The notes under the pieces were generated by a model, which was given only the letters and a program-made list of their open reading frames with translations, was not told where the DNA came from and did not search any database. A DNA stretch of 64,000 nucleotides, from positions 381,991-445,990 of the forward strand of contig NZ_RZOY02000006.1 of NCBI RefSeq assembly GCF_004022705.2, given 5' to 3'. The DNA comes from Mesorhizobium sp. M2D.F.Ca.ET.226.01.1.1. GTDB lineage: Bacteria > Pseudomonadota > Alphaproteobacteria > Rhizobiales > Rhizobiaceae. The position numbers and the translations under genes were made by a program. Positions 8,821 to 17,526 of this stretch are shown piece by piece (the first letter of the stretch is position 1; each line of letters starts with the position of its first letter).

Positions 8821-10275
8821 TTACCAAGGCAGGGAGAAGGTCTTGACGTTGGTGTAGCTCTTCATCGCCTCGATGACGCCTTCCTTGTAGCCGTTGCCGG
8901 AATCCTTGATACCGCCGAAGGGGCTCATCTCGATGCGGTATCCCGGCACTTCCCAAACGTTGACGGTGCCGACCTTCAGGCCGGTGATGTATTTCTGCAT
9001 GCGGCGGAAATCGTTGGTGCAGACGCCCGACGACAGGCCGAAAGCCGTCGAGTTCGACAGCTTAATCAGCGCCTCGTCATCGTCAGGCGCGCGCACGATC
9101 GGCACGATCGGCCCGAAGGTCTCCTCCATCACCAGCTCAGACTGGTGCGGCACGCGGTCGACGACGATCGGCGGCAGCAGCGCCCCCTTGCGGCCGGGAT
9201 CGTAGAGCACCTCGGCGCCCTGCTCGGCCGCCATGCAAACGCGCTTCTCGAACAGCGCTGCCGCCTTTTCATGCACCACGGTGCCGAGCTGCGTTGCCGG
9301 GTCGCGCGGATCGCCGAATTTGATGGCCTTGGCCCGTTCCAGCACCATCGACACGAAGCGGTCTGCGACCTTCTCCTGCACCAGGATGCGCTTGACTGCC
9401 GTGCAGCGCTGGCCGGAATTCTTGGTGGCACCCGCCACGGCGAGATCGGCGGCCTTCGCAAGGTCCTCGTCCGACAGATCGTTGAGCACGATCAGCGGAT
9501 CGTTGCCGCCGAGCTCCAGCACCTGGCGTTTGTAGCCGGCCTTCGACGCGATCATCTTGCCGACCGGCACGCCGCCGGTGAAGGTGATGAGATCGATGTT
9601 GGGATTGGTGATCATCTCGTCGCCGATATCGGCCGGCCATCCGGTGACCACCGAGAACATCTCCGGCGGCAGCCCAGCCTCGTAGAGGATGTCGGCCAGC
9701 ATCAGCGCGGTGATCGGTGTCAGTTCCGTCGGCTTGACCACCACGCAATTGTTGGTGGCGATCGCCGGCGCGACTTTATGCGAGACCATATTGAGCGGAT
9801 GGTTGAAGGGCGTGATCGCCGAGATCGCGCTAAGCGGCTCGCGGATGGTGAAGATTTTGCGCTGCTTGCCATGCGGGGTGAGATCGCAGGAAAAGATCTG
9901 CCCGTCGTCCTGGATGGCCAGCTGACCGCTGAGCGTAAAAACGTCGAAGGCGCGGCCGACTTCGTAGAGCGAATCCTGCTTGGAGATGCCGAGCTCCAGC
10001 GTGATGAGATCCGACAGCTCGTCCTTGCGCGCATTGAGCAGCTCGGCGGTCCTGAGCAGGATCTTCTGCCGCTCGTAGCGCGTCAGCTTCGGCTGGTAGG
10101 CGGCGGCGATCTCGAAGGCGCGCTTGGCATGCTCAGCCCGGCCCGCCGGCACGGTGCCGATGACGGTATCGTTCCAGGGGAAACGCACTTCCAGCCTGTG
10201 CTCGGCGTCGACCTTCTCGCCGGCAATGCGCATCGGCTCGTGGCGGACTTTGATGGCGGGATCGAGTTGGGTCAT
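8821..10275 (-). CDS. phnY: Phosphonoacetaldehyde dehydrogenase PhnY
   Basis: Aldehyde dehydrogenase superfamily protein of 484 residues, the length known for Sinorhizobium PhnY. It oxidises phosphonoacetaldehyde to phosphonoacetate with NAD. Visible are the cofactor segment [19 protein letters not shown], the catalytic Glu motif [12 protein letters not shown] near residue 250 and the nucleophile Cys in [11 protein letters not shown] near residue 285. The ATG at 10275 ([10 protein letters not shown]) is chosen; the in-frame extension upstream runs into the palindromic repeat between phnA and phnY and reads as low-complexity. It takes the product of PhnW, PbfA and the FAD oxidoreductase and hands it to PhnA. 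Confidence 0.92.
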   Translation of the reverse strand: MTQLDPAIKVRHEPMRIAGEKVDAEHRLEVRFPWNDTVIGTVPAGRAEHAKRAFEIAAAYQPKLTRYERQKILLRTAELLNARKDELSDLITLELGISKQDSLYEVGRAFDVFTLSGQLAIQDDGQIFSCDLTPHGKQRKIFTIREPLSAISAITPFNHPLNMVSHKVAPAIATNNCVVVKPTELTPITALMLADILYEAGLPPEMFSVVTGWPADIGDEMITNPNIDLITFTGGVPVGKMIASKAGYKRQVLELGGNDPLIVLNDLSDEDLAKAADLAVAGATKNSGQRCTAVKRILVQEKVADRFVSMVLERAKAIKFGDPRDPATQLGTVVHEKAAALFEKRVCMAAEQGAEVLYDPGRKGALLPPIVVDRVPHQSELVMEETFGPIVPIVRAPDDDEALIKLSNSTAFGLSSGVCTNDFRRMQKYITGLKVGTVNVWEVPGYRIEMSPFGGIKDSGNGYKEGVIEAMKSYTNVKTFSLPW

Positions 10276-10310
10276 GGGGTTTGGTTCCAGTCTTGCATGC
10301 GTCGCGGGGC

Positions 10311-10504
10311 CGACCCCCACTCCGGCCCTGGGGGCCACCTCTCCCCCGATCGACGGGGGAGAGGAAATCAGGTCAGCGCCCTACTGCTCCAATCCAAAAG
10401 CGCTGCACTTCAAGCCAAGGCACGGTGGAGCAGTCTGGGCGCCTTTCTTCTCCCCCCTCGATCGGGGGAGAGGTGCCGGGCGAAGCCCGGCGGAGTGGGG
10501 GTCG
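10311..10504. repeat. Long nested palindrome (RIME-like intergenic element) between phnA and phnY
   Basis: The interval holds an inverted pair. The left arm (10311 to about 10366) begins CGACCCCCACTCCG and ends in a hairpin around CCCCCGATCGACGGGGG. The right arm (about 10446-10504) is its reverse complement, differing mainly in the small internal hairpin. A second inverted pair is nested inside (about 10376-10391 and 10426-10442, GCGCC...ACTGCTCCA with its complement). The transcript could fold into one long structure and lies inside the phnW-phnA-phnY transcription unit, where it may act on mRNA stability or polarity. It resembles the intergenic mosaic palindromes common in rhizobia; I see no coding potential. 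Confidence 0.85.
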
Positions 10505-10516
10505 ACAGCGCCCAAC

Positions 10517-11773
10517 CTATGCCTGCGCCGCCGCCATCGTCGCATAGAAGAACGCATCGAAATTCCGCAGCACAGGCTCGTTCGGCAGGTCCGCCAGCAC
10601 GCGGTTGACAATGAAGGGCACCTCCTGCTCGGTCAGCCCGCCGTGTGAGCGCAGCGGCTCGTCGAGTGCCGCCAGATTATGCCGGTGTTCCGACGTGCCG
10701 ATTGTCTTGTTCTCGCCCGAGATCAGGATGATGTCGCCCATGCGGTCCTCGGGCAGTTCGAACCGCGCGGAGCCCTCCTCGCGGCCGAGCACCAGGATAA
10801 TGCCCTCGACTTTCCTAAGCTTCGCCATGATCGCCTCCCGATCCGCGCCCTTCGGCAGATAGGCGGTGGCGAAGGAACCCAGCGCGCCGTGATGCACCAC
10901 ATAGGGATCAGTGATCGGCAGGATCACCCTGGCCGCGTCCTTACCCAGCCATTCGTCGAGAAGATCCTGGACATAGACGACATTGGGCGAGCCGTCGGCA
11001 TGATGCTTCGGCTTCATGCCATGATCGGCGGTGACGACGATCGCCGCGCCCTGAGCATCCAACTCGACAAGGTACTTGTCGAACATCTCGTAGAAGGCAT
11101 TGGCCTGGGGCACCCCCGGCGCATATTTGTGCTGCACATAGTCGGTGGTGGTGAGATACATCACGTCCGGCCGGAATTCCTTCAGCAGTTGCACGCCGGC
11201 AGCGAAAACGAATTCCGAAAGTTCCGCGGAATAGACCTCGGGCACGGCCAGGCCGAAATGCTTGGAGGCATTGTCGATCCCGTGTTCGGCTTTCGTCGTG
11301 GTGTCGGACCTCTCGGCCGAGAAGCACATCGCCCTGCCGTCGTCGAACTTCAGCCCCTTGCCGAGCAGCGCCCTGAGCTTGTCCTTGGCCGTCACCACCG
11401 CCACCTTGGCGCCTGCATCGCAGAAAGCCTGGAAGATCGTCGGCGCGCGCAGGAACTTCGGGTCGTTCATCATCACCTCCTCGCCCGTTTCCGGGTTGTA
11501 GAGGTAGTTGCCGCAGATGCCGTGCACAGCGGGCGGCCGGCCGGTGGCGATCGACAGATTGTTCGGGTTGGTGAAGCTCGGGATCACCGAATGGGCAAAG
11601 CGCACCGTGCCCTTCTTTTTGATCCTTTCCAGCGCCGGCATCAGCCCGGCCTCGATCGCCTCATCGAGATAGGCCGGCTCGCAGCCATCGAGGCAGATGG
11701 CGATCGCCGGCACCCGCGGCCAGGCATAGGAGCGGCCATTGGCCGTGACGTTGACGGGAGACATCTGGTTCAT
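10517..11773 (-). CDS. phnA: Phosphonoacetate hydrolase PhnA
   Basis: Alkaline-phosphatase superfamily metallohydrolase of 418 residues that cleaves the C-P bond of phosphonoacetate to acetate and phosphate. The first metal Asp is in AICLDGCEPAYLDEA near residue 29. The nucleophilic Thr is in SVIPSFTNPNNLSIATGRPP near residue 67. The later metal cluster is seen as VVTADHGMKPKHH near residue 250 and the C-terminal His in TIGSSEHRH-like segment IGTSEHRHNLAAL. Length and motifs fit PhnA of Sinorhizobium type rather than nucleotide pyrophosphatases. It starts 20 bases after the phnW stop and is separated from phnY by the palindromic element. Confidence 0.93.
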   Translation of the reverse strand: MNQMSPVNVTANGRSYAWPRVPAIAICLDGCEPAYLDEAIEAGLMPALERIKKKGTVRFAHSVIPSFTNPNNLSIATGRPPAVHGICGNYLYNPETGEEVMMNDPKFLRAPTIFQAFCDAGAKVAVVTAKDKLRALLGKGLKFDDGRAMCFSAERSDTTTKAEHGIDNASKHFGLAVPEVYSAELSEFVFAAGVQLLKEFRPDVMYLTTTDYVQHKYAPGVPQANAFYEMFDKYLVELDAQGAAIVVTADHGMKPKHHADGSPNVVYVQDLLDEWLGKDAARVILPITDPYVVHHGALGSFATAYLPKGADREAIMAKLRKVEGIILVLGREEGSARFELPEDRMGDIILISGENKTIGTSEHRHNLAALDEPLRSHGGLTEQEVPFIVNRVLADLPNEPVLRNFDAFFYATMAAAQA

Positions 11774-11793
11774 GGAAACCTCAAAGATCGTGT

Positions 11794-12996
11794 TCAGGCG
11801 GCAAGCTTGGCGCGCTCGGCGATTGCGGCGGGGGACGGTGCGGCGGTCTCGACGCCCAATTCCTTCAGCGACTGCGCTGCTGCTTCGACCACGCGGCGCA
11901 TGACGTGCTCGTCCATCTGGCCGATGCAGCCGATGCGGAAGGAGTCCACGACCGTCAGCTTGCCCGGATAGATGATGAAGCCCTTGTCCTTCATCAGCTC
12001 GTAGAAGCGGTCGAAGGCGAAGTTCGGGTGCGCCGGATTGAAGAAGGTGACGATGATCGGCGACAGCCAGCGATCCTTAAGCAGCGTCTCGAAGCCAAGC
12101 TCGCGCATGCCGGCGACCATGATGTCGCGGTTGAGCGTGTAGCGCGCGCCGCGCCCAGCGACGCCGCCTTCCGCCTCGTGCAGGCGCAGCGCTTCGAGGA
12201 AGGCCGCGACGACATGCGTCGGCGGCGTGTAGCGCCACTGTCCCGTCTTGTTCATATGCGCCCACTGCGCATGGACATCGAGCGACAGCGAATGGCTGCG
12301 GCCCTTGGCGGCTTCGAGTTCGCTCTTGCGGGCGATGACGAAACCGAAGCCCGGTACGCCCTCGATGCATTTGTTGGCCGACGACACCATCGCCTCGTAG
12401 CGGATGTCGTTGACATTGAGCGGGATGGCGCCGAAGGCGCTCATGGAATCGACCAGCAGCTTGCGGCCATTGGCATAGACGGCTTCCGAAATCTCGGCGA
12501 CCGGATTGAGGATGCCGGAACTGGTCTCGCAATGGATGGCGATCACATGCGTGATCGCCGCATCCGCCTTCAGCGCCGCCGCCACCTCGTCGCCGCGCGG
12601 CGGCAGGTAGTCCCCCTTGTCGATCAGCGTGTAGGCGCGGCCGATATACTGCATCGTCTGCGCGGCGCGCAGGCCGTAGGCGCCGTTGGCCAGCACCAGC
12701 ACCTTGCCGTCCTTCGGCACGAAGGAGCCGAGCATGGCCTCGACGCAGAAGGAACCGCTGCCTTGCATCGGCACGCAGTCGAATTCGTCTCTGGCGTCGC
12801 CGGTGAGCGCCAGCAGGCGGCGACGCAGATCGGCCGTCATGGCGCGGAAATCGCCATCCCAGGAGCCCCAGTCGCGCAGCATCGCCTGCTTGACGGCGTA
12901 GGAGGTGGTGAGCGGGCCAGGCGTCAGCAGATAGGGTTCGCCCAGCGCCGGCGCATCCAGCGGCTTTGTTGCCGCAAATTTCGTCTCAGCGCGCAT
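11794..12996 (-). CDS. phnW: 2-aminoethylphosphonate-pyruvate transaminase PhnW
   Basis: Class V PLP aminotransferase of about 400 residues that moves the amino group of AEP to pyruvate, giving phosphonoacetaldehyde and alanine. The N-terminal [11 protein letters not shown] motif is diagnostic of the PhnW/alanine-glyoxylate branch, and the PLP Lys is in [18 protein letters not shown] near residue 205. The ATG at 12996 is preferred over an ATG at 13023 because GGGAGGG lies 5 bases before it. It is the promoter-proximal gene of the catabolic operon and is divergent from the LysR gene, so the 140-base gap probably holds both promoters and the regulator site. The N-terminal stretch is longer than in many PhnW proteins (about 370 residues is usual). 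Confidence 0.92.
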   Translation of the reverse strand: MRAETKFAATKPLDAPALGEPYLLTPGPLTTSYAVKQAMLRDWGSWDGDFRAMTADLRRRLLALTGDARDEFDCVPMQGSGSFCVEAMLGSFVPKDGKVLVLANGAYGLRAAQTMQYIGRAYTLIDKGDYLPPRGDEVAAALKADAAITHVIAIHCETSSGILNPVAEISEAVYANGRKLLVDSMSAFGAIPLNVNDIRYEAMVSSANKCIEGVPGFGFVIARKSELEAAKGRSHSLSLDVHAQWAHMNKTGQWRYTPPTHVVAAFLEALRLHEAEGGVAGRGARYTLNRDIMVAGMRELGFETLLKDRWLSPIIVTFFNPAHPNFAFDRFYELMKDKGFIIYPGKLTVVDSFRIGCIGQMDEHVMRRVVEAAAQSLKELGVETAAPSPAAIAERAKLAA

Positions 12997-13062
12997 GCCG
13001 CCCTCCCACTTCGATCCTGTCATTGGAATATGACACGCATTCTCGGTGGGGATGACATATTT

Positions 13063-13081
13063 GTAAAATCGTTATTTTGTA
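13063..13081. promoter_or_regulatory. AT-rich dyad GTAAAATC-GTTATTTTGTA in the phnW/LysR interval
   Basis: AAAAT-N4-ATTTT forms a short inverted repeat of the LysR-box style in the divergent interval, 67-85 bases upstream of the phnW start. A similar GTAAAATC...TTATTTT[AG]T string is found upstream of phnS, and both stand out from GC-rich surroundings. Common control by the neighbouring LysR protein is an inference from that similarity. Two ATGACA strings 22 bases apart (13030 and 13052) could be a degenerate reversed Pho box but the middle unit does not match. Confidence 0.35.
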
Positions 13082-13140
13082 TTGATGTATCGATCTGATC
13101 GATGCTACGACCTCAGACCATAAGCGCCGCCAGGGGAGCC

Positions 13141-14016
13141 ATGCGAATGCGCTATGTCCAGCTCAGGGCCTTTCACCAGGTCGCCATCTCTGGCGGTTTT
13201 TCACGCGCTGCCGAAGCGCTGTTCCTGACCCAGCCGGCGATTTCGGATCAGGTGCGCAAGCTTGAGGAAGAATACGACGTGCTTCTGTTCAACCGGAACA
13301 AGAAGCAGGTCACGCTGACCAGCCAGGGCCAGAGGCTGCTCGAGATCACCCACCGCATGTTCGAGACCGAACAACAGGCGCTGGAGCTGCTGACGGAATC
13401 GCGCGCGCTGCGCGCCGGCACGTTGCGCATCGTCGCCGACGCGGCGCACCACCTTCTGCACATCCTTGGCGCCTTTCGCGCCCGTTATCCCGGCGTCCAG
13501 GTTTCGCTGCGCTCCGGCAACACCGAAACCGTGATCAGCAGCCTTTACAGCTATGATGCCGACATCGGCGTGCTGCCCGAAGTGCCGATAGGCCGCGATT
13601 TCGAAATGCTGAAGCTCAACTCCACGCCGATCATCGCTTTCGTCTCTGCCGACCATCCACTGTCGGGCAAGAAATCGCTGACGCTGGAGCAATTGGCACA
13701 GGAGCCTCTGGTGATGCGCGAGCGCGGCTCCAAGACGCGCAAGAAGCTGGAGGACCTTGCCGCGGCCTCCGGCATCGAGCTCAAGCCCGCGATCGAGGCC
13801 GAAGGGCGCGAAGCGGTGCGCGAGATCGTCGCCTCCGGCGCCGGCGTCGGCTTCGTCTCGGCGGCCGAGTTCGGTCACGATTCGCGGTTGGCTGAGATCG
13901 CGATCGATGCCCCCGAGACGTTGATGGACGAAGCGCTGATCTGCCTGCGCGAACGCAGCGGCGGCAAGCTGGTGCGCGCCTTCCTCGACATGGCCCGTTC
14001 TATGTCGGGGGATTGA
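13141..14016 (+). CDS. LysR-type regulator of aminoethylphosphonate catabolism
   Basis: LysR-type activator of 291 residues. The winged-helix N-terminus contains the recognition helix region GGFSRAAEALFLTQPAISDQ and is followed by the effector-binding domain with two Rossmann-like lobes. It belongs by appearance to the phosphonate-associated LysR group (TIGR03339) found divergent from phnW. I place the start at ATG 13141, which has AGGGGAG 3-4 bases upstream; an ATG two codons later and one at 13102 are possible. It probably activates phnW and the following genes in response to AEP or an intermediate. Confidence 0.88.
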   Translation: MRMRYVQLRAFHQVAISGGFSRAAEALFLTQPAISDQVRKLEEEYDVLLFNRNKKQVTLTSQGQRLLEITHRMFETEQQALELLTESRALRAGTLRIVADAAHHLLHILGAFRARYPGVQVSLRSGNTETVISSLYSYDADIGVLPEVPIGRDFEMLKLNSTPIIAFVSADHPLSGKKSLTLEQLAQEPLVMRERGSKTRKKLEDLAAASGIELKPAIEAEGREAVREIVASGAGVGFVSAAEFGHDSRLAEIAIDAPETLMDEALICLRERSGGKLVRAFLDMARSMSGD

Positions 14017-14025
14017 CCCTCTGCC

Positions 14026-15369
14026 TTAGGTCGACCCGGGCGCCGCGGTGACCCGCCACACCGTGTTGCCGACATCGTCGGCAATGAGCAGCGCGCCGGA
14101 TTTGTCGACGGCAACGCCGACCGGACGGCCCCTCGCCTCGCCCTTGTCGTTGAGGAAGCCGGTCACGACGTCCTGCGCCATACCGTTCGGGTGTCCGCCG
14201 CTGAACGGCACGAAAACCACCTTGTAACCGTTGAACTGGGAGCGGTCCCAACTGCCATGCTCGCCGACAAAGGCGCCGCCGCGATAGGATTGCGGCAGCT
14301 TGTCCGCGGTGTAGAAGGCAAGCCCGAGCGGCGCGACATGCGAGCTCAGCGCATAGTCCGGCGGGATGGCCTTGGCCACCATGTCCGGCCGCTGCGGCAT
14401 CACACGCGGATCGACATGCTGGCCGTAGTAGCTGTAGGGCCAGCCATAGAAGGCGCCGTCCTTCACCGACGTCATGTAATCCGGCACAAGGTTCGGCCCG
14501 AGCTCGTCGCGCTCGTTGACCACGGTCCAGAGCGCTTTGCTCTGAGGCTCGAACGACAGGCCGTTGGGGTTGCGCAGCCCGCTGGCGAAGATGCGCGAGC
14601 GGCCGGTGGCGCGGTCGACCTCCCAGATTGCGGCGCGGTCCTTTTCGGCCTGGATGCCGTTCTCGGTGATGTTGCTGTTCGAGCCGACGCCGACATAGAG
14701 CAATGAGCCGTCCGGGCTCGCGACCAGGCTCTTCGTCCAGTGGTGATCGATCGGCCCACCAGGCAGTTCCGTCAGCACCTTGCCGGGCGCCGTGATCTTT
14801 GTATCGCCCGGCTGGTAGGAATAGCGCACGATCGCATCCGTATTGGCGACATAGAGGTCATTGCCGACCAGCGCCACGCCGAAGGGCGAGCTGAGATGGT
14901 CGAGAAACACGCCCTGATATTCCAGCTTGCCGTCGCCATTGGTGTCGCGCAGCAGCGTGATGCGGTTGCTCGGCCCGGTGTCGCCGCCGGAGGTGACCCA
15001 GCTCTCGACCAAGCCCATGACGATGTCCTTGGGTCGCTTGACCGATGCTTCTGTAGGCGCTTTCGATTCCACCACCAGAACATCACCGTTCGGCAGCACA
15101 TAAAGCGAGCGCGGATGCTGAAGCCCCTTCGCCATCGCCTCGATCTGCAGGCCTTGCGCGACGGTCGGCTTTTCGTCGTTCTTCCAGCCGACCACCTTGG
15201 CCAGGTGCATTGGCGGGAACAGGTACTGGTTTATCTCCGGCAGTTTCGGGTTAGGACCAATCTGCGCGTTCGGGTCCGTGTTGTCGTCACTGCAGCCGGC
15301 GACACCCAGCGCTGTTGCACAGCAAAGCGCCGCGATCGTCCAACGGAATGCACTGTCAGGTCGGCTCAT
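14026..15369 (-). CDS. Sorbosone/glucose dehydrogenase-like beta-propeller lipoprotein
   Basis: 447-residue exported protein. The N-terminus ends in a lipobox, LGVAGCSDDN, near residue 26, so it is probably a lipoprotein anchored in the cell envelope. The rest is a six-bladed PQQ-dependent soluble glucose dehydrogenase/sorbosone dehydrogenase-like propeller, seen in MAKGLQHPRSLYVLPNGDVLVVE, the GLRNPNGLSFEP blade and the C-terminal GRPVGVAVDKSGALLIADD. PQQ binding is not certain from sequence; no pqq gene is in the window. It converges on the LysR gene with a 9-base gap and overlaps the DUF2231 gene by 14 bases, so those two form an operon. Confidence 0.85.
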   Translation of the reverse strand: MSRPDSAFRWTIAALCCATALGVAGCSDDNTDPNAQIGPNPKLPEINQYLFPPMHLAKVVGWKNDEKPTVAQGLQIEAMAKGLQHPRSLYVLPNGDVLVVESKAPTEASVKRPKDIVMGLVESWVTSGGDTGPSNRITLLRDTNGDGKLEYQGVFLDHLSSPFGVALVGNDLYVANTDAIVRYSYQPGDTKITAPGKVLTELPGGPIDHHWTKSLVASPDGSLLYVGVGSNSNITENGIQAEKDRAAIWEVDRATGRSRIFASGLRNPNGLSFEPQSKALWTVVNERDELGPNLVPDYMTSVKDGAFYGWPYSYYGQHVDPRVMPQRPDMVAKAIPPDYALSSHVAPLGLAFYTADKLPQSYRGGAFVGEHGSWDRSQFNGYKVVFVPFSGGHPNGMAQDVVTGFLNDKGEARGRPVGVAVDKSGALLIADDVGNTVWRVTAAPGST

Positions 15370-15808
15370 CGGCCACTCCTACGTGATAGCGATAGACCAG
15401 CGCCCAGCCGAGCCAGCCCGTGAAGATCAGGATGACCACCACCAGCGCCGACAGGATCAAGCCGGTCGGCACCACGGATGTCCAGGCGTCGCGCGTGTGG
15501 ATCAGCATGTTGAAGAAGGAAAGCACCAGCACGACAAGGTTGCCGGCCATGTGCAGCCATGCGGTGGGCTGCTCGCGTATCCTGCGGCCGCCGAGGAAAT
15601 CGGTCAGCCCGGCAATGGCGGCCAGGATGCCGACGATGACGCCAACGGTCAGCAGCCAGGCCGAAAAATTGGCCCAGGTCATCTCGGCGGTACGCCAATA
15701 GGCGATATCGGTCAGCAACGTCCCGACGAAACACGCAATCGGGATCGTTACCAGCATCGGATGGATGGGATGGCCGGCTATGCTTGCCTTCGACCGGGGA
15801 TTTTCCAT
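15356..15808 (-). CDS. DUF2231 membrane protein
   Basis: Small inner-membrane protein of 150 residues with the DUF2231 opening KASIAGHPIHPMLVTIPIA and four hydrophobic segments (about residues 17-36, 50-72, 85-104, 117-139). His residues in GHPIHPM are the family signature and have been suggested to bind haem or metal in relatives; that is not shown here. The 14-base overlap with the following propeller lipoprotein gene shows co-transcription, and a DUF2231 plus sorbosone-dehydrogenase-like pair is a common rhizobial arrangement. A membrane partner of the periplasmic dehydrogenase is plausible but not proven. Confidence 0.85.
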   Translation of the reverse strand: MENPRSKASIAGHPIHPMLVTIPIACFVGTLLTDIAYWRTAEMTWANFSAWLLTVGVIVGILAAIAGLTDFLGGRRIREQPTAWLHMAGNLVVLVLSFFNMLIHTRDAWTSVVPTGLILSALVVVILIFTGWLGWALVYRYHVGVADEPT

Positions 15809-15950
15809 GCGGAAGCTCCTTTCCGCCCTGCAGCGTGAAACTCAACAGCATGAAAAGACGAATGTTCCGTCGGAAATACTTGCGCTCACCAGAAGGTGAA
15901 CGAACCGGCGATCAGTCCAGTTGCCGCGAAACCAGGCTGCCGCCGCCTCG

Positions 15951-17327
15951 TCAGCCCTGCGGATGAACCTGCGGCAGCGCCGCGTCGAGCGAGCGTTCGA
16001 ACGCGTCGACCAGCGTATCGATCTGGGCTTCGGTGATGATCAGCGGCGGACAGAAGGCGATGGCATCGCCCATGTTGCGCGAGATGACGCCGTTCTGCTG
16101 CAGGAAACCGTTGACCAAAGCGCCGAGCGCTGCCGGCTTGCCCCAGGGCGCCTTGATTGCCTTGTCGGCGACCAGCTCGACCGCGGCGATAAGACCGACG
16201 CCGCGCACCTCGCCAACCAGCGGATGCGAGGCGAGCCGGCGCAGCCTTGCCTGCAGATGCGCGCCCACCTTGCGGGCATTGCCGACGAGGTCGCGCTCTT
16301 CGATCAGCTTGATGTTTTCCAGCGCCACGGCCGCGGCGACCGGATGGCCGCCGCCGGTGAAGCCATGGCCGAAAGTGCCGATCCGGTCGCTCTCATCGGC
16401 GATCGGCTCGAACACCCGATCGTTGATCAGCAGCGCCGAGATCGGCAGGTAGGAGGAAGAAATCTGCTTCGACAGCACCATGATGTCGGGGCGCATGCCG
16501 AAGGTCCGCGAGCCGAACATCTCGCCGGTCCTGCCAAAGCCGCAGATCACCTCGTCGGCCACCAGCAAAACGTCGTATTTCGCCAGCACCGCCTGGATCT
16601 TTTCCCAGTAGCCGGCGGGCGGGACGATAACGCCACCCGCGCCCATGACCGGCTCGCCGATGAAGGCGGCGATCGTTTCAGGTCCCTCGGCGAGGATGAG
16701 CTTTTCCAACTCGTCGGCGAGCCGCGCGGAGAACTGCTCCTCGCTCTCGCCGGGCTGGGCGTCGCGCCAGTGGTGCGGTGTCGCGGTGTGCAGGATGTTG
16801 GCGATCGGCAGGTCGAAGGAAAGATGATTGTTTGGCAGGCCGGTCAGGCTCGCAGAGGCGATGGTGACGCCGTGATAGCCGCGCTTGCGGCTGATGATCT
16901 TCTTGCGCGCCGGCTGTCCAAGCGCGTTCGAGCGGTACCAGATCATCTTGATCGCGGTGTCGTTGGCCTCGGAGCCCGAATTGGTGAAATAGGCCTTGCT
17001 CATCGGCACCGGCGCCATCTGCACCAGCTTCTCGGCGAGATCGATCAGCGGCGCATGCGCCTTCGAGCCGAAGTCGTGATAGAAGGGCAGCTTCGACATC
17101 TGCCTTGTCGCGGCATCCACCAGCCGCTTTTCCGAAAAGCCGACGGCGACGCTCCACAGGCCAGCCATCGCCTCGATGTAGCGATTGCCGGCGATGTCCT
17201 CCACATAGACGCCTTCGCCCTTCTCGATCACCAGCGGCCCCGTTTCCTGATGCTTGCGGGCATTGGTATAACCATGCATGTGATAGCGGATGTCGCGGGC
17301 TTCGGGAGAATTCGGTCTGGCGTCCAT
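15951..17327 (-). CDS. Class III omega-aminotransferase (pyruvate-dependent type)
   Basis: 458-residue cytoplasmic PLP aminotransferase. The PLP-binding region shows YFTNSGSEANDTAIKM near residue 113, the conserved Asp in VLLVADEVICGFGRTG near residue 255 and the Schiff-base Lys in IMVLSKQISSSYLPISA near residue 285. Closest by appearance are omega-amine or putrescine/beta-alanine:pyruvate transaminases. It stands alone: a 199-base gap separates it from a divergent FAD oxidoreductase gene, with which it may share control. The substrate is not defined by sequence. Confidence 0.87.
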   Translation of the reverse strand: MDARPNSPEARDIRYHMHGYTNARKHQETGPLVIEKGEGVYVEDIAGNRYIEAMAGLWSVAVGFSEKRLVDAATRQMSKLPFYHDFGSKAHAPLIDLAEKLVQMAPVPMSKAYFTNSGSEANDTAIKMIWYRSNALGQPARKKIISRKRGYHGVTIASASLTGLPNNHLSFDLPIANILHTATPHHWRDAQPGESEEQFSARLADELEKLILAEGPETIAAFIGEPVMGAGGVIVPPAGYWEKIQAVLAKYDVLLVADEVICGFGRTGEMFGSRTFGMRPDIMVLSKQISSSYLPISALLINDRVFEPIADESDRIGTFGHGFTGGGHPVAAAVALENIKLIEERDLVGNARKVGAHLQARLRRLASHPLVGEVRGVGLIAAVELVADKAIKAPWGKPAALGALVNGFLQQNGVISRNMGDAIAFCPPLIITEAQIDTLVDAFERSLDAALPQVHPQG

Positions 17328-17526
17328 CGTGGCGGCTCCTGTCTGCAGGCGTTCAAAGCGAAACCGGAACTTCCTCCTTGTCGAGGAGTCCCAAAAATTC
17401 CGCCTTGCATTGCGGCGGTTGATGCCTCATCGCGCAGGCTGACCGCAAGGGCCGCGATGTCGGGATCGATAGCGCCAACAGCCTCGGCGCGGTAGCGATG
17501 CGCGGGACGGGCAGCAGGACCAGGCC

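Noticed and set aside
10311..10504. CRISPR array or insertion-sequence ends
   Set aside because: There are only two arms in inverted orientation, no regular spacers, no transposase and no target duplication.
13030..13058. Pho box in the phnW/lysR interval
   Set aside because: Two ATGACA units are 22 bases apart in reversed sense, but the unit expected between them is missing; not enough for a feature.
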